A stretch of 64,000 nt of DNA, taken from Anaerolineales bacterium. Lineage in GTDB: Bacteria > Chloroflexota > Anaerolineae > Anaerolineales > Villigracilaceae. Where the stretch lies: positions 62,001-126,000 of the forward strand of contig JABTUU010000001.1 in assembly GCA_015075275.1 (NCBI GenBank), given 5' to 3'. Under the pieces are notes generated by a model. That model searched no databases. It had not been told where the DNA came from and worked only from the letters and a program-made list of their open reading frames with translations. Below are positions 35,424 through 43,382 of the stretch, piece after piece (position 1 is the first letter of the stretch; each line of letters begins with the position of its first letter). Position numbers and translations under genes: made by a program.

Positions 35424-37496
35424 ATGGTTAGGTCCAAAGACCAGACTCGAACAAATCAATTGCTTGAGTTGCTGTATCATAGCAGTCGCAGGGCGGCGAC
35501 TGCGCTTGATTTACGCGTTGTTTTACAGCAAACGTTGTACGAAGTCACTCGAAATGTGGGGGGTGAACGCTGCAGCGTAGCGGTCCTCGACGATCAGGGC
35601 AAAGTGATAGATGCGACGATTGTGTACGGCGCGACAACGCACGAACATACGACTTTGCAATTGCGCGAGCCGATGGAGCGCGGACTCGCCGGCTGGGTGG
35701 CGCGCAACCGGCAAGGCGTTTATATCCCCAATACGAGTCAAGATGAACGTTGGACGCCGCCTGTAAAGACGATGAAAGGCGAATCGCAATCGAAGTCGGC
35801 GATTTGTGTGCCCTTGTTGGCGCGCGAAAAGCTTGTAGGCGTGTTGACGCTCGTTCATTCGAAGATTAACGCATTTAGCGCTGAACAACTTGATTTAGTG
35901 CAAGCTATTGCGGATCAAACAAGCGTTTCTATTCTGAATGCGCGCTTATACGCTGAAAGTCAACGCCGAACGCATGTGATGACTGCGCTTGCTGAAGGCG
36001 CAACGGCTATTAATGTATCGCTTCAAACAGAAGAATTACACCAGCGCATCTTGACGCAAACCATGCAGGCGTTACAGGTGGAAACGGTTGCATTGGGTAT
36101 GATTGACGGCGGACGAGTTGTCTTTCGCGCTGCGACGGGTCGCAATGCAGAAAATATCATTGGACGGCACATCGCTCTTGGCGAAGGCATCGCCGGCCTT
36201 GCGGCGCGCAACGGACGCGGCGTAGTTGTTCAAGATACAACGCAGGAGAAAGATTTTAGCGCAGCGGATACGTTTGACGGCGTTGAAATGCGCGCTTTCC
36301 TTGTCGCCCCCATTCAGGCGCAGGGGCGCGTGGTAGGAATTCTAGAGGCGATTAATCCAACCGCCGAATTGTTTGACCCCGACGCGCTTCTAGCGGCGAC
36401 CGGCATTGGCGGCTTGGCGGGGGCGGCGATACAAAACGCGCAATTGTTCGAGCGTTTACAAGCTGCGCACCGACGTTATCGAGAATTGTTTGAAGAAAGC
36501 GTCGTCCCAATGCTGATCACGGATTGGGAAGGGCGTATCGTTGAAACTAATCAGCAAGCCAAATTGTTGAGCGGGTATGCGTTCGCAACGCCGTTTGACT
36601 TAACCATTGATCAGCTCCATGACGTGAACTGGGATAAACTGGGCGCGAATTTCACAGCGTTGCGCGAGGATCGTACGATCGTCTACGAATCGACTCTGCG
36701 CGCGCGAAACGATGCGCGCATTCCCATTGAAGTCTTTGCGCGACGTATTGAGTTTGAGGAGGCTAATTCGATCCAGTGGATCTTGCGCGACATTGCAGAA
36801 CGCAAAAACTTGGACAATTTACGCAGCGATCTTACCTCAATGATCTATCATGATTTGCGTTCTCCGCTTGCGAACATCGCCGCCAGTCTTGATATTTTGC
36901 ATATGTTGACGCCCGGAAAAGATCGCGAGACGATTCTTTCGCTTATCCAAATTGTGGAGAACTCGACAGACCGCATTCAACGATTGGTTAATTCGTTGTT
37001 GGACATCAACCAGCTTGAAGCGGGGCAGCCGGTAGCGAATCAAAAACCCGTGGACGCATTGCTGTTGATTCGGCGAGCGATAGCGGATATTCGACCCTTA
37101 GCCGATGGACAATATCAGACGATCGAGGCGAAACTGCCGCAAACTTTACCGCCGGTATGGGTGGATGAAGATATGGCGTATCGTGTATTGATCAATTTGT
37201 TGGAAAATGCGAGTAAGTTTACGCCTGCCAAAGGCAGCATTGAGATCGGCGCGCAACGAGAAGGCGACTGGGCGCTTCTATGGGTTCAAGACACCGGACC
37301 CGGCATTCCGCTTTCCGAACGAGAACGCATTTTTGACAAATTCATGCGTTTGCCGGGGACGAGTCAATCGGGATTGGGAATTGGGCTTGCTTTTTGCCGC
37401 CTTGCCGTGCAAGGGCATGGAGGGCGGATTTGGCTTGAAAGCGGCGAGAACGAAGGCGCAAAATTCTATTTTACATTCCCGTTGGCTCCGGCGTAG
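35424..37496 (+). CDS. Sensor histidine kinase, GAF-GAF-PAS-HisKA-HATPase
   Basis: A 690-residue cytosolic kinase with no transmembrane helix. Two GAF domains (residues ~20-170 and ~190-330), a PAS domain (~345-465), HisKA with the H-box YHDLRSPLANI (His476), and HATPase (~575-688) with NLLENASKFTP, DTGPGIP and SGLGIGLAFCR. GAF and PAS domains suggest sensing of a small ligand, redox state or light. No response regulator is adjacent, so it is an orphan kinase here. Confidence 0.9.
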   Translation: MVRSKDQTRTNQLLELLYHSSRRAATALDLRVVLQQTLYEVTRNVGGERCSVAVLDDQGKVIDATIVYGATTHEHTTLQLREPMERGLAGWVARNRQGVYIPNTSQDERWTPPVKTMKGESQSKSAICVPLLAREKLVGVLTLVHSKINAFSAEQLDLVQAIADQTSVSILNARLYAESQRRTHVMTALAEGATAINVSLQTEELHQRILTQTMQALQVETVALGMIDGGRVVFRAATGRNAENIIGRHIALGEGIAGLAARNGRGVVVQDTTQEKDFSAADTFDGVEMRAFLVAPIQAQGRVVGILEAINPTAELFDPDALLAATGIGGLAGAAIQNAQLFERLQAAHRRYRELFEESVVPMLITDWEGRIVETNQQAKLLSGYAFATPFDLTIDQLHDVNWDKLGANFTALREDRTIVYESTLRARNDARIPIEVFARRIEFEEANSIQWILRDIAERKNLDNLRSDLTSMIYHDLRSPLANIAASLDILHMLTPGKDRETILSLIQIVENSTDRIQRLVNSLLDINQLEAGQPVANQKPVDALLLIRRAIADIRPLADGQYQTIEAKLPQTLPPVWVDEDMAYRVLINLLENASKFTPAKGSIEIGAQREGDWALLWVQDTGPGIPLSERERIFDKFMRLPGTSQSGLGIGLAFCRLAVQGHGGRIWLESGENEGAKFYFTFPLAPA

Positions 37497-37605
37497 AGAA
37501 AAGCGGGCGCAGAAGACGAGGGACGGCAACGGTAGGCTGCGCCTGAACAAACACGCTATGCTTATGCTCGACAAATTTTGAGTGGCGGCGATAAAGCGCT
37601 TGATG

Positions 37606-37624
37606 GTAAGATAGGCTATCTTAC
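37606..37624. promoter_or_regulatory. Palindromic operator candidate
   Basis: GTAAGATAG-G-CTATCTTAC: perfect nine-base arms around one base, 20 bases before the start of the metallo-beta-lactamase-fold gene. AGCGCT boxes lie on both sides. It could bind a dimeric repressor or form a short hairpin in the leader. Confidence 0.45.
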
Positions 37625-37643
37625 AGCGCTGGAGTAGGAACGC

Positions 37644-38501
37644 ATGGAATCCATCGGAAAGAACGTTTATATCGAAAATCAATATATTGGCGTGACCTTG
37701 GGCGTGATTAACCAACCGCGCGGCTTGATGCTGATAGACGCGCCGCCTGCGCCCGAAGACAGCCGGATGTGGCGCACTTCGCTGATGGGCATGGGAGACG
37801 GTCCCGAGCGCGTCCTTATCAACCTTGATTCGCATCCGGACCGAACGCTTGGCGCGCGCGCCATGGATTGCACGATTATCGCGCACGAGAAAACCGTAGT
37901 CGCCTTTCGCAACCGACCGAATACGTTTAAAGCGCAGGGCGATGAAACGGGCGCAAGCTGGGAATCGATTCCCGGCCTTGGCAGCATCCGTTGGGCGCCG
38001 CCGGAGATCTCTTTCACCGAGCAGTTGTTCTTGCATTGGGGCGGCGCGCCGATTTTGCTGGAAGGACACGCGGGCCCAACGCGCGGCGCGATTTGGACAA
38101 TCCTCCCTGAACAAAAAATTGTATTTGTTGGCGATGCGGTATTGAAAGGACAACCGCCGTTTTTAGCGCACGCCGATCTTCCTGCGTGGATCGAAGCGCT
38201 TGAATTTTTGCAAAGTAAATATAAAGGATATACAGTTATCAGCGGGCGCGGCGGCGTCGTGACGCCTCACGTCGTCAGGACTCAAAACGAAATGTTGAAG
38301 CGTACGTTGGAGAAACTGGAAAAACTTGGCAAGAAGCGTTTCGCGGCTGACGCTCTGGATAAAACCGTAGAACAATTATTGACCAGCTTTAAAACGCCCA
38401 CAGCGCGGCGGAAGCAATACGCTCAACGTTTACGATACGGCATTCATCATTACTATGTGCGCCATTATCATTCCTCCGCCCGAAGCGCAGCGGAGGAATG
38501 A
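37644..38501 (+). CDS. Metallo-beta-lactamase-fold protein with altered metal motif
   Basis: A 285-residue protein with the layout of the MBL fold: GVTLGVINQPRGLMLIDAPP, a motif-1 position reading DSHPDR (residues 62-67) instead of HxHxDH, EGHAGPTRGA in place of PGHTPG, VFVGDAVLKG (conserved metal Asp) and SGRGG in place of GHG. Asp62, Arg67 and that final Arg stand where metal His would be, so the metal site is reduced or different. The C-terminal ~60 residues are basic. The function is unknown. It shares a junction and a hairpin with the asparaginase gene. Confidence 0.7.
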   Translation: MESIGKNVYIENQYIGVTLGVINQPRGLMLIDAPPAPEDSRMWRTSLMGMGDGPERVLINLDSHPDRTLGARAMDCTIIAHEKTVVAFRNRPNTFKAQGDETGASWESIPGLGSIRWAPPEISFTEQLFLHWGGAPILLEGHAGPTRGAIWTILPEQKIVFVGDAVLKGQPPFLAHADLPAWIEALEFLQSKYKGYTVISGRGGVVTPHVVRTQNEMLKRTLEKLEKLGKKRFAADALDKTVEQLLTSFKTPTARRKQYAQRLRYGIHHYYVRHYHSSARSAAEE

Positions 38502-38506
38502 TAATG
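38463..38506 (+). promoter_or_regulatory. Hairpin covering the asparaginase ribosome binding site and start
   Basis: Perfect 17-base inverted arms (38463-38479 and 38490-38506) with a ten-base loop. The right arm contains GGAGG (38492-38496) and both candidate start codons (38498, 38504) of the asparaginase. In mRNA the site would be closed unless ribosomes finishing the upstream gene (stop 38499-38501) open it. Confidence 0.75.
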
Positions 38507-39604
38507 ATCGCCGCGTCTAATTCATCTCAGCGCGAACAAGTCGGCGCGCAGCCTCTCCTTGAAGTCACACGCGGGCAACTAGTTGAATCGCTTCATATCG
38601 GTTCGATCGCCGTTGTTGATTCGAGCGGAAAACTTCTCGCATCGTATGGCAACCCTGTCTCGGTCGCTTTTTTGCGCTCCAGCGCAAAACCGTTTCAAGC
38701 GCTTCCCTTCGTTGAAGGGGGAGGCGTGGAACGCTATGGTTTTACGGAACGCGAGTTAGCCATTTCATGCGCCTCGCACTTGGGCGGCGATATACATGTA
38801 CAAACGGTTGAAGCCATGCAAAAGAAGATCGGGATTGACGAGTCGTATTTGCAATGCGGCGTTCATCTGCCCGACGATATCCCTGCGTTCAAACGCCTAA
38901 TCATTCAAGGCGAATCTCCTACGCCTAACCGTAATAACTGCTCTGGCAAACATACGATGATGCTGGCATACGCGAAGATGCGCGGAGTTTCGTTGGAAAA
39001 TTATCTTGCTCCAGACCACTCTATTCAAAGAGATATCCTTGCCGCGCTTTCAGATCTTTGCCTGACGCCCCCTCAAGAGATTTCTGTAGGCATAGACGGG
39101 TGTTCTGCGCCAAACTTTGCAATGCCGTTGTTTAATGCGGCGCTTGGCGTGGCGCGCTTGTGCGATCCGCGCGAGTTAAATGAAACGCGCGCAGCCGCAT
39201 GCCGGAAAATAGTTTCTGCGATAACGTCTCATCCTGAAATGGTGAGTGGCCCCGGCGAGTTTGACTGTGAATTGATGAAAATTGGTAGAGGAAAAATTAT
39301 CTGCAAACGCGGCGCCGAGGGCTTCCAGATCATCGGATTGGCGCCCGGCGCGCTAGAGGGTAATCCGCTGGGCATTGGCATCGCGTTTAAGGCGTTGGAT
39401 GGCGACGCATCGCGGATTGGTGCGAATTTCGAAGCATATAGCCGTGTCCGTCCGCCGGTAACGCTTGAGATTTTACGCCAATTGGGCGTTCTGTCGGTAG
39501 AACAGCAACAGGCATTGTCTGCGTTCGGTCCTGTGCGCGCTCTTAGGAATTTACGCGGGCTTACGGTTGGTCAATCGCGCCCGGCGTTTATGTTGCGCGC
39601 ATGA
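38504..39604 (+). CDS. L-asparaginase, AsnA/Rhizobium type II family
   Basis: A 366-residue protein of PF06089, unrelated to the bacterial type I/II asparaginases. Family blocks: FLRSSAKPFQALPFVE, ISCASHLGGDIHVQ, and NCSGKHTMML, which holds the Ser-Lys pair and Cys of the active site seen in the R. etli enzyme. It hydrolyses asparagine to aspartate and ammonia. Start choice: ATG at 38504 has GGAGG seven bases upstream, while the ATG at 38498 overlaps the previous stop. Either way it is coupled to the upstream gene. Confidence 0.88.
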   Translation: MIAASNSSQREQVGAQPLLEVTRGQLVESLHIGSIAVVDSSGKLLASYGNPVSVAFLRSSAKPFQALPFVEGGGVERYGFTERELAISCASHLGGDIHVQTVEAMQKKIGIDESYLQCGVHLPDDIPAFKRLIIQGESPTPNRNNCSGKHTMMLAYAKMRGVSLENYLAPDHSIQRDILAALSDLCLTPPQEISVGIDGCSAPNFAMPLFNAALGVARLCDPRELNETRAAACRKIVSAITSHPEMVSGPGEFDCELMKIGRGKIICKRGAEGFQIIGLAPGALEGNPLGIGIAFKALDGDASRIGANFEAYSRVRPPVTLEILRQLGVLSVEQQQALSAFGPVRALRNLRGLTVGQSRPAFMLRA

Positions 39605-39696
39605 CAAAAATATAATAATATTTGCCGTAAATCGTTGCGGGGTGTACAATGCCTTTGTTGTAAAATTCCTGTTGGGAAAAAGACGAAGATTTTATC

Positions 39697-41175
39697 ATGC
39701 CAGATTCTGACTTGATTCTGATCGCGCTCAACGAATCCATCGCGTTGAATTTACTTGATCGCGCCGTACATGTGAAGTTTCGGACAGCGATCGCGAACAA
39801 CATCCAAAATTTGAACCGGCTGTTGCAAGAGAACAATCCGGCGCTCTTGATTATAGAAGAACGATTTAATGAACATGATGGGATTCAAATCTCAAAGGAG
39901 TTGTTAGAGCGCTTCCCAACGTTACCGATCGTCCTTTACGCTGAAAAAGCGACTCCCGAATTGTTCAAAAACATATTTCGCGAAGGGTTGAGCGGATATC
40001 TTATTCCGCCGCTGAAAACGGACGATATTATAGACGCTATTGAGAGCAGTTTGCGCAAAGCACGCCGCACCGGAGATTGGCTGCGACGCGAAGTAAAACG
40101 AACTACGGCTTCGCTAAAGAAACAAGCGCAACTATCCGACGCCGAGCGCGCGCGCTTCGAAGCGATATTCAATAATATCCACGATGGCGTGATGATCATA
40201 AACGATGAGCGGATTATATTGCTTGCCAACCCCGCCATGTGTCGGCTGTTGGGTTTAAACCCGAAAACTGTAATTGATAAACCGATCTTGGATGTTGTAA
40301 CTTACCCCGAATTAACCGCGCTGTTAACGCGGAAGAACGACGATGAAGTACATCAATATTACGAAGTCGGTTTTCCGGATGGCAAAGTGGGAAACGCGCA
40401 ATTAACGGCGATTCAGGGCGTGGGATACGCTTTCACAATCCAAGATATCACCTACCTTAAAGAGATGGATCGCGCGCGCAGCGATTTTGTGCATACGGTT
40501 TCGCACGATCTGCGTTCTCCGCTCACTTCTGTCATTGGTTATACCGAATTAATGGAACGCGCAGGCGTCTTGAGCGATAATCAGCGTGATTTCCTTAAGC
40601 GTATTCAGGACAGCATCAAACATATGACTTCGCTGATCAACGATTTGCTCGACTTGGGCAGCGTGGAAGCGGGATTCGATACGCGCCGCGAATATGTTCA
40701 ATTTGAGGCGATCCTTCGTTATACGTTGGAGATGCTGCAGGGACAGATTAAAGCGCGGAGGTTGAAAGTGCAAACTGAGATCGCCGCTGTGTTGCCCCCA
40801 TTGCGCGCAAACCCTATCCGCTTACGGCAATTGCTGGACAATATTATCGGCAATGCGATTAAGTATTCGCATAGCGGAGGCGAGGTGTATATTTCGCTTT
40901 ACTCCGAAGACGACCAAATTATTTTGACGGTGCGCGATCAAGGAGCTGGCATACCGGCGGAAGATCAGGCGCATATTTTCGATAAATTCTATCGCGGTCG
41001 AAATGTTACGAGTACGGTCGCCGGCTCGGGGCTGGGCTTGGCGATCGTTAAGTCAATTGTAGATAGTCACCAAGGGCGCATTTGGGTGGAATCGACAGAG
41101 GGCAAAGGAAGCTTGTTTTGTATTGTTCTGCCGGTGCAAGCGGAGCCAGCGCAGATGGAAACGAAGCAGACGTAG
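39697..41175 (+). CDS. Sensor histidine kinase with N-terminal pseudo-receiver, PAS, HisKA, HATPase
   Basis: A 492-residue cytosolic protein. Residues 1-~120 have the pattern of a receiver domain (ALLIIEE...HDGIQISKELLERFP, GLSGYLIPPLKTDDIIDAI), but the phosphoacceptor position is Glu54, not Asp. Then a PAS domain (~150-255), HisKA with SHDLRSPLTSVIGY (His270), and HATPase with NAIKYSHSGG, DQGAGIP and GSGLGLAIVKS. The kinase core looks active. The Glu may mimic a permanently phosphorylated receiver or make the domain purely structural. A hairpin terminator follows. Confidence 0.88.
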   Translation: MPDSDLILIALNESIALNLLDRAVHVKFRTAIANNIQNLNRLLQENNPALLIIEERFNEHDGIQISKELLERFPTLPIVLYAEKATPELFKNIFREGLSGYLIPPLKTDDIIDAIESSLRKARRTGDWLRREVKRTTASLKKQAQLSDAERARFEAIFNNIHDGVMIINDERIILLANPAMCRLLGLNPKTVIDKPILDVVTYPELTALLTRKNDDEVHQYYEVGFPDGKVGNAQLTAIQGVGYAFTIQDITYLKEMDRARSDFVHTVSHDLRSPLTSVIGYTELMERAGVLSDNQRDFLKRIQDSIKHMTSLINDLLDLGSVEAGFDTRREYVQFEAILRYTLEMLQGQIKARRLKVQTEIAAVLPPLRANPIRLRQLLDNIIGNAIKYSHSGGEVYISLYSEDDQIILTVRDQGAGIPAEDQAHIFDKFYRGRNVTSTVAGSGLGLAIVKSIVDSHQGRIWVESTEGKGSLFCIVLPVQAEPAQMETKQT

Positions 41176-41208
41176 AAAATCCTCGTTCAAACGGGGATTT
41201 TATTTTTT
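41176..41208. terminator. Bidirectional terminator between convergent genes
   Basis: An 11-bp stem (41176-41186 with 41191-41201, one G-T pair) and TCAA loop, flanked by an A run on the left and a T run on the right. It overlaps the stop codon of the minus-strand gene. Confidence 0.85.
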
Positions 41209-41838
41209 CGATAAACGCGTAAGGATCGAATCGCTTGGTTTGCGAGTCGCAGGCTGAGGGTCTGCGCCGGTGCGCATACTTTCCATTTCGTTGCTAAGTT
41301 GCATCCAATCGTTTACAAGGAGCGTAAGGTGGGGCGTTTTATCTTTGAAGAAATATGGCGAGAGAAAGAATTCGAGGACCCGCCGTGGAATTGGGTAACT
41401 TTTCAACTCGATCACAAGCGCAGTTTTTGACGCTAGCGGAGCGACTCGTTCGTTTAATCCTAGAATATCAAACCATGCTCCAACCCCGCTTGATTTAAGA
41501 CGGAACAACGATCTCATCTCGGCGACAGCGGTGCGCGCGATACGTCTATATGAAATATTCAGCCGTAGGAACGGCGTAACGATTTTTAAGTGATTGGGAT
41601 AGGGTTGCGCATATGCCAGATAGCGGAAGAGGAAGAATAGGATTCCCACAAATATTCCTAGAATCCCAACCGCTGCTGGCAATAGCCAGCGCCATGGGAG
41701 GAATTGTCCGAGTTCGATGTATTCGCTGTATGCGATCAGCAACATGACGATCCCGATCGTTAGCGTGGGGGGCCACCAACGGTTGAGCATGAGGCGATAG
41801 ACAAGCAATGGGTATTTTTTGCCGGCGCGCCTAGCCAT
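41200..41838 (-). CDS. Membrane protein of unknown function, possibly PH-like
   Basis: A 212-residue protein with a basic N-terminus, two transmembrane helices (~24-41 and ~50-72) and a soluble domain of mixed beta/alpha character (HLKIVTPFLRLNISYRRI, KTALVIELKSYPIPRRVLEFFLSPYFF). The two-helix-then-PH-like-domain plan resembles bacterial PH (bPH2) membrane proteins, but the match is weak. It is the last gene of the ssb-DUF3467-translin run, seven bases after the translin gene. Confidence 0.55.
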   Translation of the reverse strand: MARRAGKKYPLLVYRLMLNRWWPPTLTIGIVMLLIAYSEYIELGQFLPWRWLLPAAVGILGIFVGILFFLFRYLAYAQPYPNHLKIVTPFLRLNISYRRIARTAVAEMRSLFRLKSSGVGAWFDILGLNERVAPLASKTALVIELKSYPIPRRVLEFFLSPYFFKDKTPHLTLLVNDWMQLSNEMESMRTGADPQPATRKPSDSILTRLSKK

Positions 41839-41845
41839 GTTTTTC

Positions 41846-42517
41846 TTACTCGTCCGCGCTTACACGGGCGCGCTTTTCAGCGGCGCTGTCGCTCAATTGC
41901 GCACTGAGTTTCCGAAGCGCTTGTGAGAGATCTTCGCCGCGCAGGCTGAAGGTTACATCTCCGCGCGTTTTTTCGATGATGCTGCGCGCCAGATCGGTTT
42001 GGCGGCGCAAATCGTTCGTAATTGCGGCGGGATAATCTATGGTAACCAGAGTGGAATAGATCTCGTCCATGTGACCAAGTAGGCGCTCGGCTTCTTGCGA
42101 GTAGCCTGAACGGAGGATGTCCAGCACACGGCGGCGCAGCTCGCCGACGACTTCGGCTAACCCGTTGAGATATGTTGCATACTCAACGCCTAATTCATCG
42201 GGCGGTTGGAGAGCCTTGTTTTGAATCAAAGCGCATGTGATGTTCGCTTCGACAAATTCTTTAAGCGCGTCTTGTGTATATCCTGCGAAATATAGGTCGG
42301 GGTATTGAGTAAGGCTGCCGCGTAATTGGTTCGCTAGCGCGCGCGCTTCGTCGAGACGCGACTGCATTTCCTCTTGTGCGTTGCGGTGTACGGCGCGGAT
42401 GGCGAGCGAACAGGCGCGTATTAGTTGACGGGCAAGCGCGAGCGCGTTATCGCGCATTTTAGAACGAGCGTCGAAATCGGCGCGGATTGTGTCGGCGATC
42501 TGTTCAAGCTTGTGCAC
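41846..42517 (-). CDS. Translin family protein
   Basis: A 223-residue all-helical protein. The family blocks are clear: DALKEFVEANITCALI, LGVEYATYLNGLAEVVGELRRRVLDILRSG, AERLLGHMDEIYSTLVTIDYP, and LRRQTDLARSIIEKTRGDVT. Translins form octameric shells that bind single-stranded DNA or RNA; with TRAX they act as RNases in eukaryotes. The acidic pattern needed for TRAX-type catalysis was not verified here. Bacterial members are uncommon. It lies four bases after the DUF3467 gene, in an operon with ssb. Confidence 0.8.
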   Translation of the reverse strand: MHKLEQIADTIRADFDARSKMRDNALALARQLIRACSLAIRAVHRNAQEEMQSRLDEARALANQLRGSLTQYPDLYFAGYTQDALKEFVEANITCALIQNKALQPPDELGVEYATYLNGLAEVVGELRRRVLDILRSGYSQEAERLLGHMDEIYSTLVTIDYPAAITNDLRRQTDLARSIIEKTRGDVTFSLRGEDLSQALRKLSAQLSDSAAEKRARVSADE

Positions 42518-42520
42518 GTT

Positions 42521-42850
42521 CTATTCTTTCGGCGGGTCGGGCGGTTGCAGATGACGGAAGAGATTATCGGCAAGCGTATTCCCGCTGGGAATTTTAATTT
42601 CTCCGAAGGCGGTTTCGTAGCGGGCAAGGTTTTCAGTGAGCGCGCGCAGGAGTAATTTGGCGCTAAGCGGCGCCATCACTACGCGCGCGTTGAGGATCGC
42701 CGTTCCATCGCCGGGGATGATATGGCCGAAGTCAACGACGAATTCGGTGGGTGAATGCGAGATGCGCGCCAGGTTTGTGTATACCGGCTCAAGCCCTTCT
42801 TTGAATTTAATCTTAGGCGGTTGAGTGGGTGGGGTTTCGGGCGTAGTCAT
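42521..42850 (-). CDS. DUF3467 family protein
   Basis: A 109-residue protein matching DUF3467: EPVYTNLARISHSPTEFVVDFGHIIPG, then ARVVMAPLSAKLLLRALTENLARYE. The N- and C-termini are Pro-rich and probably unstructured. No function is established for this family; it is often small and cytosolic. It lies between ssb (eight-base gap) and the translin gene. Confidence 0.8.
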   Translation of the reverse strand: MTTPETPPTQPPKIKFKEGLEPVYTNLARISHSPTEFVVDFGHIIPGDGTAILNARVVMAPLSAKLLLRALTENLARYETAFGEIKIPSGNTLADNLFRHLQPPDPPKE

Positions 42851-42858
42851 GAGTTAGG

Positions 42859-43281
42859 CTAGAAGGGAATATCGTCTTCTAGCGGGAGTTCCGCCATATC
42901 CATACCGCCCGATGAGCGCTCGCCATCCGCTTCGCTGCGCGAGGAAAGGAAGCGAACAGTGGAAGCGGTCACTTCGAACGAGGCGCCTGCGGATCCATCT
43001 TGCTTGGTCCAAATACGCGGACCGCCGGTGGCTTTATCCGGCGTAAGACGTCCTTCGATCAACACCTTCGATCCTTTTTTGACGTATTGGTTGCAGGTCT
43101 CCGCTAACTTGCCCCATGTGGAAATTCGGAACCAGATCGTTTCTTTGACTTGCTCGCCGCTGCCGGCGGTATATTGACGACTGGTTGCGACTGAAAACGA
43201 GGTAACCGCCTGCCCGTTAGGCGTATAGCGCATCTCTGGGTCTTTACCGACATTTCCGGCAATAATAATAGTGTGATACAT
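42859..43281 (-). CDS. ssb: Single-stranded DNA-binding protein
   Basis: A 140-residue SSB: an OB-fold from residue 1 to ~105 (HTIIIAGNVGKDPEMRYTPNGQAVTSFSVAT, then VKKGSKVLIEGRL), a short Gly/Ser linker and the acidic tip EDDIPF that recruits repair and replication partners. Compact compared with E. coli SSB (178 residues). AAGGAG lies eight bases before the ATG, and a promoter is visible at 43342-43369. It heads the ssb-DUF3467-translin-membrane protein operon. Confidence 0.95.
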   Translation of the reverse strand: MYHTIIIAGNVGKDPEMRYTPNGQAVTSFSVATSRQYTAGSGEQVKETIWFRISTWGKLAETCNQYVKKGSKVLIEGRLTPDKATGGPRIWTKQDGSAGASFEVTASTVRFLSSRSEADGERSSGGMDMAELPLEDDIPF

Positions 43282-43341
43282 GAGAGATTCTCCTTAAGAC
43301 TGAGGCATCCGTTGAATGGCAACGAAACGATACTGTTCTAT

Positions 43342-43369
43342 ATTTTACTCGAACCTGATTGATTGACAA
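43342..43369 (-). promoter_or_regulatory. Promoter of the ssb operon
   Basis: On the minus strand: -35 TTGTCA (43364-43369) and -10 TAAAAT (43342-43347) with a 16-base spacer, about 60 bases before the ssb ATG. Confidence 0.6.
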
Positions 43370-43382
43370 AGAGAGCGGAAAG

